Positions 8,196-15,046 of a DNA stretch of 37,045 nt are shown here, one piece after another. The stretch is from Candidatus Accumulibacter sp. ACC003. GTDB lineage: Bacteria; Pseudomonadota; Gammaproteobacteria; Burkholderiales; Rhodocyclaceae. The DNA is taken from assembly GCF_907163085.1 (NCBI RefSeq), contig NZ_CAJQTX010000013.1:1-37045 (forward strand), written 5' to 3'. Position numbers and translations under genes: made by a program. The notes under the pieces are model-generated. The model did not search any database and was not told the origin of the DNA. It saw only the letters and a program-made list of their open reading frames with translations. Numbering within the stretch: the first letter of the stretch is position 1; the number at the start of each line of letters is the position of its first letter.

Positions 8196-8341
8196 CGTCA
8201 TTGCGAGAAGGTGCAGCCGACGCGGCAATCCAGAGCTTTGGCTCCTGGCGTTGTCGACGCCGTGATGGAACGAAAATTAGCGGGTAGAGCTGGATTGCCG
8301 CCTCGGCTTTGCCTCCTCGCAATGACGGTTTGGCTGCCTGA
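8196..8341. repeat. Inverted pair of a dispersed 38-bp repeat
   Basis: A 38-bp element beginning CGTCATTGCGAG and ending GGCAATCCAG (8196-8233) is followed by an inverted copy at 8290-8327. A third copy, in the same orientation as the second, lies at 19947-19984. Homology between the second and third copies extends outward (8248-8341 versus 19906-19998), with shared words such as GCGTTGTCGA upstream and TGCCTGA downstream. This is the well-known 'CGTCATTGCGAGGAG' type of intergenic palindromic repeat seen in many bacteria. It occupies most of the trmL-cytochrome b intergenic region. Confidence 0.75.
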
Positions 8342-8457
8342 CGCGTGTTGGCTGTGGCCGCTGCCAATGCCAGCGGCGGCGCGGCGAACGCTGCCAAGCG
8401 GCAGCAAGCCCTGAGGTCGGCCAACGCTCCTCTGGCCCGTCCTGGCTTGTTTTCAAT

Positions 8458-8499
8458 TTGACTCGTGTCAAGTCGCCTCCTGCCCGCAAGCTATATAAT
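8458..8499 (+). promoter_or_regulatory. FNR/DNR-type palindrome and TATAAT upstream of the cytochrome b6 fusion operon
   Basis: TTGAC-TCGT-GTCAA (8458-8471) is a perfect palindrome of the FNR/DNR type. A perfect TATAAT (8494-8499) follows 22 bp later, so with a start near 8506 the box is centred at -41.5. This is nearly the same geometry as the element at 3157. The first gene starts at 8547. Confidence 0.7.
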
Positions 8500-8546
8500 C
8501 AGCGGCTAATAATTATTCTCAACCAAGCTTCAGAGGCCCCCAGCAC

Positions 8547-10118
8547 GTGAGCGTCCACGCCGCATTGCGCAACGGCACGAAGAGCGTTTTTCTGCGTGTT
8601 GAAGAAGCCTTCGATACGCCGTTTGGGGGCCAGGACAACCCCCTGCGCCATCTCGGCGCGATGGCTCTCTATCTGCTGTGGATCATCGTCGGCAGCGGCC
8701 TCTATCTCTACACCGTCCTCGACACCGGCATCGACGCCGTTTACAGCTCGATCGGCTACCTCTCGAACGAGCAGTGGTACCTCGGCGGCGTTCTGCGCAG
8801 CCTGCATCGCTACGCTTCCGACGGCTTCATGCTGGTGATGCTGCTGCACCTCGTTCGCGAATGGTCGTACGGCCGCTACTTCGGCTTCCGCCTGTACTCG
8901 TGGATGACCGGCATCCCGCTGATCTGGCTGGCGTATATCGCGGGAATCGGTGGCTACTGGATCGTCTGGGACGAACTGGCGCAGCTTTCCGCCACCGCGA
9001 CCACCGAACTGCTCGACTGGCTGCCGATCTTCAGCGAGCCCTCGGCACGCAATTTCCTGTCGCCGAGCGCGCTCAGCGACCGCTTCTTCACGGTCCTGAT
9101 CTTCATCCATCTCGGCGTCCCGCTGCTCCTGATCCTCGGCCTGTGGGCGCACGTTCATCGCGTCAGCCACGTCGACTACCTGCCGACGCGACGCGTCATG
9201 CTGAGCACCGCCGCCGCCCTGACGCTGCTGGCGCTGTTCAGACCCGCGCTCAGCAACCCACCGGCCGATCTGGCGACCGTTCCCGGCGCACTCGCTTACG
9301 ACTGGTTCATCCTCTTCATTCATCCGCTGACCGACCTCAGCTCGCCGGCAATTGTCTGGTCGCTGCTCTTCGGATTGACGGCACTGCTCTTCGCGCTGCC
9401 GCTGCTACCGCACGCCAGGGCGCAGCCAATCGCCGTCGTCGACCCGGCCAACTGCACCGGCTGCGACCGCTGCCACGTCGACTGCCCCTACGCGGCGATC
9501 ACCATGGCGCCGCACCCGGGCCGACCCGGCTTGAAGCTCGCCGTCGTCGACGCCGACCTCTGCGCCAGTTGTGGCATCTGCGCCGGCTCGTGCCCATCAT
9601 CAACGCCTTTCCGCCGGCGCGAGACGCTGGTCACCGGCATCGACATGCCGCAACTGCCGGTCAACGCGCTGCGCCAGCAGCTCGAACACGCGCTGGCGCA
9701 ACTCGCCGGCCGCACGCGCATCGTCGTTTTTTCCTGCGCGCGCGGTGCCGAAGCCGCGCCACTGGCCGCCGCCGACACCGCGGTCATCGACCTGATCTGC
9801 GCCGGCATGTTGCCGCCAGCCTTTGTCGAATATGCGCTGCGCGGCGGCGCCGATGGCGTCGTCGTCGCCGCCTGCCGCGGCGGCGGTTGCGATTTCCGCC
9901 TCGGCGAGCGCTGGACCAGCGAGCGCCTGCGCGGCGATCGCGAACCGCACCTGCGCCACAACGTGCCGCCCTCGCGACTGCAACTGCTACTCGGCTCGGC
10001 GCACGACAGCGGCGCGCTGGCCGCCGCGGTAAGCGAACTCAGAACCCGGATCGAGACCCTCGAGGTTGCGACCGACCGCCTTCCACCCTATCTGCGGAGT
10101 GCTTCACATCATGCTTAA
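8547..10118 (+). CDS. Cytochrome b6 - 2x[4Fe-4S] ferredoxin - MvhD fusion protein
   Basis: A 523-aa fusion of three electron carriers. Residues 1-230 are a cytochrome b6-like diheme domain, with His pairs 87/101 and 188/202 each 14 residues apart, plus further helices to about 290. Residues 299-355 hold two [4Fe-4S] motifs (Cys303/306/309/313 and 339/342/345/349). Residues 390-475 resemble MvhD/FlpD, the [2Fe-2S] subunit that links electron-bifurcating heterodisulfide reductases to their donors: Cys397, Cys418 and 'AACRGGGC' (443, 448) with 'GGADGVVVAAC'. The start is a GTG at 8547 with AGAGG (8532-8536) upstream. It is the first gene of a three-gene operon under an FNR/DNR-type promoter. I infer electron exchange between the quinone pool and ferredoxin or a soluble partner; direction and partner are unknown. 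Confidence 0.88.
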   Translation: MSVHAALRNGTKSVFLRVEEAFDTPFGGQDNPLRHLGAMALYLLWIIVGSGLYLYTVLDTGIDAVYSSIGYLSNEQWYLGGVLRSLHRYASDGFMLVMLLHLVREWSYGRYFGFRLYSWMTGIPLIWLAYIAGIGGYWIVWDELAQLSATATTELLDWLPIFSEPSARNFLSPSALSDRFFTVLIFIHLGVPLLLILGLWAHVHRVSHVDYLPTRRVMLSTAAALTLLALFRPALSNPPADLATVPGALAYDWFILFIHPLTDLSSPAIVWSLLFGLTALLFALPLLPHARAQPIAVVDPANCTGCDRCHVDCPYAAITMAPHPGRPGLKLAVVDADLCASCGICAGSCPSSTPFRRRETLVTGIDMPQLPVNALRQQLEHALAQLAGRTRIVVFSCARGAEAAPLAAADTAVIDLICAGMLPPAFVEYALRGGADGVVVAACRGGGCDFRLGERWTSERLRGDREPHLRHNVPPSRLQLLLGSAHDSGALAAAVSELRTRIETLEVATDRLPPYLRSASHHA

Positions 10119-10608
10119 ACCCGCCGCCATCGTCGGCCAGGTGATCCTCTACGGCGCCTTTGCCGCTTTCATCGGCTACTTCGCCACCTCGCCGAAATAT
10201 CACCAGATCCCCGACGACGTCGCCCTGATCAAGCTTTCGATCAGCCACCTCGGCGACCGTGACTGTCGCAAACGGACACCCGAAGAGCTCGCCAAGATGC
10301 CGCCGAACATGCGCGCACCGATGGACTGCCCGCGCGAGCGCTCGGACATCAAGCTCGAAGTCGACCTCGACGGCAAGGATGTTTTGCGAACCGTGATGCA
10401 CCCCACCGGCCTCTACAAGGACGGCGTGTCAACCGTGTACAAGCGCTTCGAGGTCAAGGCCGGCACCCACCAGCTGGCGGTCAGGATGAACGACAAGCTG
10501 ATCAATCCCGGCTTCAAATTCGTCCAGGAGGAAGAGATCACTCTCGCCCCGCGGCAGGTGATGGTCATCGACTTCAATCCGGACCAGGGCGGCTTGTACT
10601 TCAAGTGA
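10111..10608 (+). CDS. Membrane-anchored protein of unknown function between two cytochrome b6 fusions
   Basis: A 165-aa protein with an N-terminal anchor (about residues 7-25, 'IVGQVILYGAFAAFIGYF') and a soluble beta-rich domain. There are two cysteines (Cys52 in 'DRDCRK', Cys73 in 'MDCPRE') and repeated basic-acidic strands ending 'DFNPDQGGLYFK'. It overlaps the upstream fusion gene by 8 bp, so translation is coupled. I recognise no family. Position between two related membrane fusions suggests a structural or assembly subunit of the same complex, facing the periplasm if the anchor is uncleaved. The two Cys could form a disulfide or bind a cofactor, but no CxxCH or Rieske motif is present. 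Confidence 0.82.
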   Translation: MLKPAAIVGQVILYGAFAAFIGYFATSPKYHQIPDDVALIKLSISHLGDRDCRKRTPEELAKMPPNMRAPMDCPRERSDIKLEVDLDGKDVLRTVMHPTGLYKDGVSTVYKRFEVKAGTHQLAVRMNDKLINPGFKFVQEEEITLAPRQVMVIDFNPDQGGLYFK

Positions 10609-10704
10609 TCGCCACCACTGCCAATCACTCCAGACGCTGCTGCCGGCACATGCCCCCGCCAACAGGCACGCACGCCTAATCAATTTCCCGAGCTGACATC
10701 AAAA

Positions 10705-12624
10705 ATGGTCAAAATCATTCAACAAGTCATCCGCTGGCTGTTCATGCGTATCGAGAACGTGTTCAATATCGCTTTTGGCGACAAGTTGAACCCCTTCTAC
10801 CACCTCGGCACGATCAGTTTCTGGCAATTCTGGTTGCTGCTGGGCTCGGGTCTCTATCTCTACATCTTCGCCGACACCGGCGTTCATGACGCTTTTGAGT
10901 CGGTCGAGAGCATCACCCACAACCAGTGGTGGCTGGGCGGCATCCTGCGCAGCGTGCACCGCTACGCCACCGACGGCATGATCCTGACGATGCTGTTGCA
11001 CATGCTGCGGCACTTCGCCTACGACCGCTATCGCGGCTTCCGCTCTTTTTCCTGGCTGACCGGCGTCGCGCTGCTGTGGCTGATCTACATTGCCGGCGTC
11101 AACGGCTTCATGCTCGTCTGGGACAAGCTGGCGCAATTCGTGGTCATCGCCACCGCCGAATGGTTCGACATCCTGCCGATGTTCAACGGCACGCTGATCC
11201 GCAACTTCCTGTTCCTCGAAAGCGTCAACAGTCGCCTGTTCACGCTGCTCGCCTTCATGCACATCGGCGTCCCGCTGATCATCGCCATCGTGATGTGGGT
11301 ACACGTCCAGCGTGTCCCGCGCGCGCACATCAATCCGCCACGGCCGGTCGCCATCGCCGTGACACTGATGTTCGTGATGCTCGCGCTGGTCAAGCCGATT
11401 CTCAGCCAGGGCGGCGAAGCCGACATGTCGGTGGTACCGACCGGCATCGCTTTCGACTGGTTCGAGTTGCCGGTGCTGGCGCTGGTCTATGTCACCAATC
11501 CGCTGCATCTCTGGTTCTGGGTTCTCGGCCTGACCGGCCTGCTCTTCCTCGTTCCCTGGCTACCGCCGAAGCGGCTCGGATCGGCCAAGGCACTGACCTC
11601 GATCACTTTCCAGCCCGATCACAAATCGGTCAGCGCGCGCTTTGGCGAAACGCTGCTCGACGCCGGCCTGCGCCAGGACATCAACCTGCCCTACGAATGC
11701 CGTAACGGCGGCTGCGGCGTCTGCAAATGCACCGTCCTGCAAGGCAAGGTCGACCCCGGCCTCTACCAGCCGAGCGCACTCTCCGACGCCGAACTGGCGC
11801 AAGGCAAGGTTCTGTCGTGCTGCGCCACCGCGCTCGAGGACGTAATCATCGAGTACCAGGCCAGCACCGTCGTCAGCGGCATCCAGGAATACACCGCGCG
11901 CGTCGTCAAGATGGAGAAGCTCACCTACGACGTGATGCGCGTCCTGCTCAAGCTGCCCGAAGGCCAGCAGATCAAGTTCAAGGCCGGCCAGTACATCAAC
12001 ATCATCCTCGACGACGAGCAACGGCGCGCCTTCTCCTTCGCCAACCCGCCGCACGAACCCGAGTTCGTCGAACTGCAGATCCGCCTGATGACCGGCGGCA
12101 AGTTCACCACGCACGTCTTCGAGAAGATGAAGGAAGGCGACGAAGTCCGCTTCGAAGGCCCGATCGGCGACTTCAGCCTGCGCGAATCCGAGCGCCCGAT
12201 CGTCTTCGTCGCCGGCGCCACCGGCTTCGCACCGGTCAAGAGCATGGTCGAAGACGCCTTCCAGCGCGGCCTCAAGCGCCAGATCCACCTCTACTGGGGT
12301 GTCAAGACGCTGCAGGACCTCTACCTGCCGGAACTGCCGGCGCGCTGGGCGAAAGAACACGACAACTTCCACTTCATTCCGGTACTCTCCGAACCCGAGT
12401 CGGAAACCGCCTGGAGCGGCCGCACCGGCCTGGTCCACGAAGCCATCCTCGAAGACTTCCCCGAGCTCAAGGAACACGAAATCTACGCCTGCGGCTCGGT
12501 GCGCATGGTCGAAGCGATCTTCCCCTTCCTCAAGCAGCACGGCGCCGAAGACGGCGCGTGTTTCTCGGACGCCTTCAGCGTCTCGGCCAGGTCGATGGCG
12601 TTCCAGCCAAGACAGGGTTCGTAG
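10705..12624 (+). CDS. Cytochrome b6 - [2Fe-2S] ferredoxin - FAD/NAD(P) reductase fusion protein
   Basis: A 639-aa fusion. Residues 1-230 are a diheme cytochrome b6 domain (His85/99 and His186/200), clearly paralogous to the gene at 8547. Residues 295-380 are a plant-type [2Fe-2S] ferredoxin (Cys332, 337, 340 and 372, in 'CRNGGCGVC' and 'LSCC'). The rest is a ferredoxin-NAD(P) reductase module with the flavin motif 'RAFSFAN', the nucleotide loop 'GATGFAPVKSM' and the C-terminal 'ACGSVRMVE'. This matches my memory of the novel cytochrome b/b6 fusion in the Accumulibacter metagenome, proposed to move electrons between quinol and NAD(P)H and allow anaerobic TCA flux. Direction in vivo is not settled by sequence. 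It is the last gene of the operon, 96 bp after the small anchored protein. Confidence 0.9.
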   Translation: MVKIIQQVIRWLFMRIENVFNIAFGDKLNPFYHLGTISFWQFWLLLGSGLYLYIFADTGVHDAFESVESITHNQWWLGGILRSVHRYATDGMILTMLLHMLRHFAYDRYRGFRSFSWLTGVALLWLIYIAGVNGFMLVWDKLAQFVVIATAEWFDILPMFNGTLIRNFLFLESVNSRLFTLLAFMHIGVPLIIAIVMWVHVQRVPRAHINPPRPVAIAVTLMFVMLALVKPILSQGGEADMSVVPTGIAFDWFELPVLALVYVTNPLHLWFWVLGLTGLLFLVPWLPPKRLGSAKALTSITFQPDHKSVSARFGETLLDAGLRQDINLPYECRNGGCGVCKCTVLQGKVDPGLYQPSALSDAELAQGKVLSCCATALEDVIIEYQASTVVSGIQEYTARVVKMEKLTYDVMRVLLKLPEGQQIKFKAGQYINIILDDEQRRAFSFANPPHEPEFVELQIRLMTGGKFTTHVFEKMKEGDEVRFEGPIGDFSLRESERPIVFVAGATGFAPVKSMVEDAFQRGLKRQIHLYWGVKTLQDLYLPELPARWAKEHDNFHFIPVLSEPESETAWSGRTGLVHEAILEDFPELKEHEIYACGSVRMVEAIFPFLKQHGAEDGACFSDAFSVSARSMAFQPRQGS

Positions 12625-12698
12625 GACCTGACTGCGACGGGCCATCGCGGCGCCCTTGCGCGGCTGGACTAAACTGACCACGCCAACAGCCCACCAAG

Positions 12699-12737
12699 CC
12701 CCTCGCCCCTCGCGGGAGAGGGCTTGGCGAGAGGGGG
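12699..12737. repeat. Short CCCCTCGCC/GGCGAGAGGGG intergenic repeat
   Basis: An imperfect hairpin of CCCCTCGCC (12699-12707) with GGCGAGAGGGG (12726-12736), enclosing CGCGGGAGAGGG. Its minus-strand translation, 'PLSPSPLPRG', is the familiar signature of a widespread bacterial intergenic repeat. It abuts the decayed gene at 12752-13178 and supplies its last codons. Confidence 0.5.
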
Positions 12738-12751
12738 AAGAAGCTGCCCTC

Positions 12752-13178
12752 GGGCGTGAATTCAATGAATCCAGCGGCGACCAGCTTGTCGAGTTGGCGG
12801 CCGAAATGCAATTTCAGCCCATCGCTGTCCTTGTTGGCGGTCTGGAAATGGCCCAGCGCTTTCAGCGCGCCTGGAACGTTACACAGGCTTGCCAGCTCAG
12901 CTCGGTCGGCGCTGCCAATGCTGACCGGTGCCTGCATGCAGTCGGTGAAGATGACTGGCTTGCCGGTCGCCTAGAACTGCCCGAAAGCGTTCGCGAACTC
13001 TTCTTCGGCCTAACGGCCGACCTTGCTGCAGAACAGCATGACGAAGATATCGCGCCGTTCGTCGGCGAGTTCCGATGACGACGCCAGGAAGAGCTTCTTC
13101 TTGTTCTTTTTTACGGTCTCCGCCAGCTTCATTCGCGCCGGTATAAGACTCAAGGCGCCGACCCGATAACTGCATCAA
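12752..13178 (-). pseudogene. Decayed copy of the DUF4062/TIR-like gene
   Basis: Degenerate relative of the intact gene at 20264-21304. Pieces in register are 'KKLFLASSSELADER', 'DIFVMLFCSKVGR', 'SIGSADRAELASL', 'LGHFQTANK' and 'KLVAAGFIEF'. About 48 codons between ELADER and DIFVMLF are deleted, stop codons follow KVGR and GQF, and the C-terminal half is missing. The surviving DNA, and 180 bp of upstream sequence to 13355, are clearly similar to the corresponding part of the other copy. This is one arm of a segmental duplication, in divergent orientation to the HD-GYP gene at 13356. Confidence 0.8.
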
Positions 13179-13355
13179 GCTTTCTCGGCACCCCCGGGAT
13201 GGCCAGCAGCGTCGACGCGATCCGGATAGAATGCGCGATCAACACCATCGCTTCCGGCGCCGATCAATCAAGCTCAATCAGAAGAGCCGCTTCCGTTAGG
13301 CACGTGGACCTTCGCGTCCACGGCACTCGCCAGCGCCCCCGACAATAAAAAAGTC

Positions 13356-14706
13356 ATGAGTAATAACGGCGACAAACATTATCTACGGGCGGCAACTCGG
13401 CTGGGAGATTTTCAGCCGGTGATTGCTCACCAGGCGATCTATTCAAGCGTTGGCGTGAAACTGATCGACAGTGGCGTGCGCGTCGACAGCGCGCTTTATG
13501 ATCGGCTGCTCAAGCACAAGCTGCGAGTGCCGATCGAGAAATGCCTCAGAGCAGAAAACACGGTCACCCGGGACGAGTTAGGCGCTCTGGCAGAACGCCT
13601 GGTCGCTGAAAGATCTTTCTACGGCCAGTTGGTCGCCGATGTCGACGATCGCGCCGCATTGCTCGGTGCCATCGCCAGGATCGGTCTGCCGCCGCCGATT
13701 GCCTTCCGCTTGACCGTCGCCCGCGATTGCCACAGCGCCGTCTTCGAGCACAGCATGCAAGTGACGCTGATCGCGCTGTACCTGGGTATCCGCCAGCAGT
13801 TGGCGGCAGGCGAGTTGCGGGCACTGGCGGCGGCAGGCCTTGCTGCATGATCTCGGCATGCTGCATATCGACCCGAAAATCTTCGCCGCCGGCCGTTTGT
13901 TCACGGCCGCCGAGCGGCGACAGATGCGCGCGCACCCGCTGACCGCCGGAATGATCGTCAAACAGCAGCCGGAATACCCACCGGCAGTCGCGCGAGCGAT
14001 CCTCGAGCACCACGAACGACACGACGGCAGCGGTTATCCACGCGGCCTGAATGGCGACGAGATCAGCGTCGCGGGGCGCATTCTGCTGCTCGCCGAGGTG
14101 ATCGCTGCGCTCCTGGAAAAGAACGCTCGCGAGCCTGAAAAGCAACTGTCGGTGATCCTGCGCCTGAACCACAGCAAGTTTGACCACGCAATGACCACGC
14201 AGATCCTGAAAGTGCTCGAGCAAGAACAGCCGGCGGCTGAAGAGGCCGATCTGGACCCGGCACAGGTGAACGCCGAGCGCGTCAAACGACTTTCCGGGGA
14301 GTGCGACAAATGGCTGCAGCTGCGTTCGGATCTGGAAAAGTACACGACAGACGCGCCGGCTATCGGCGAATTCCTGACCGATCGAGTCGCGATACTCGAA
14401 CGTTCGCTGGCGGCCGCCGGACTGCACCCCGATCAGATCGCTTCGGCCGGCATCGATCTGTGCGAGCAGCCGGACGCAGTGAGCGAGCTGGCGATGCTGA
14501 TGCGTGAAACCAGCTGGCAGCTAAAAACCATCGTCGACGATGTCTTTGCTCGTTTTCCGACGCTGGAAGCGACCGACAAGCCAGGCGAGCGCGCGATCCG
14601 TGACTGGCTTCTGCAACTGCAGGCGGACTTGAGCGCTGGACAAGTACCGCGCGACGCTGTCGCTCGCTCCAGCGCGTCGCCGGGCCCGGCACGTAGTGGC
14701 ACATAG
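13356..14706 (+). CDS. HD-GYP domain protein, copy A (one frameshift)
   Basis: Probable cyclic-di-GMP phosphodiesterase or related HD hydrolase. An N-terminal segment (residues 1-110, 'GVKLIDSGVRVDS') precedes the HD domain: 'FEHSMQV', 'LLHDLGMLHID' (HD pair), 'HPLTAGM' and 'HHERHDGSGYPRGL', which contains the GYP motif. A coiled or helical C-terminal region follows. One extra base near 13836 (GCGGCAGGCCTTGCTGCAT) breaks the frame; the other copy reads through without it. The last codons, 'SGT', come from a fused fragment of a NACHT gene, so the true C-terminus is altered. It is divergent from a decayed DUF4062-like gene. No transmembrane or receiver domain was seen. Confidence 0.8.
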
Positions 14707-14748
14707 GCCACCTCAAGCGGCAAGGACACCACCAGCGCGCCACCACGT
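14690..14748 (-). pseudogene. 59-bp fragment of a NACHT gene
   Basis: Matches 17493-17553 within the NACHT gene almost base for base. On the minus strand it reads 'VVSLPLEVAYVPL' against 'VVSLPLEAAYVPL'. It is fused to the 3' end of HD-GYP copy A and evidently marks a recombination or deletion endpoint. Confidence 0.7.
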
Positions 14749-14754
14749 CACTGG

Positions 14755-14964
14755 TTGAAGTCTCAGGGATTCCGAGTCATGCGCTTCTGGAACAACGACA
14801 TATTGAGGAATACCGCGACGGTGCTTGAGGCGGTGATGGCGGCGGTGGACAAGTCGGCATCGGTCACTTCGCCAGGAGACGCACGGGAAATCGAGAGCTT
14901 CGCCGGGCATCGAATGATGGCGGCTGGCGCGAATGGCCTGGCGGACCGAGCAGGCAAAAAGTAA
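14755..14964 (+). pseudogene. Fragment of a DUF559-type endonuclease-like gene
   Basis: The start of this frame, 'LKSQGFRVMRFWNNDILRN', followed by 'TVLEAVM', is the C-terminal strand-helix end typical of DUF559 proteins, which have a Vsr-like nuclease fold. The catalytic N-terminal part is absent and the sequence before it belongs to a NACHT fragment. No Shine-Dalgarno is visible. I take this as a remnant, not a functional gene. Confidence 0.6.
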
Positions 14965-14968
14965 CGTG

Positions 14969-14988
14969 GCGGGGGAAGTCTCCCCCGC
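14969..14988 (-). terminator. GC-rich 8-bp hairpin downstream of the NACHT-FGE gene
   Basis: GCGGGGGA and TCCCCCGC pair perfectly around a 4-nt loop. The hairpin lies 59 nt after the stop codon of the minus-strand NACHT-FGE gene, and TTACTTTTT follows on that strand. It can act as a terminator. It also resembles in size and position the hairpins found downstream of variable regions in diversity-generating retroelements, but its loop (GACT) is not the GRNA type. Confidence 0.55.
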
Positions 14989-15046
14989 ACCCCCTCCAGA
15001 GTCAGCGCACCAAAGGCACAGAGTTCAGAGGAAGCAGAGGACACGG

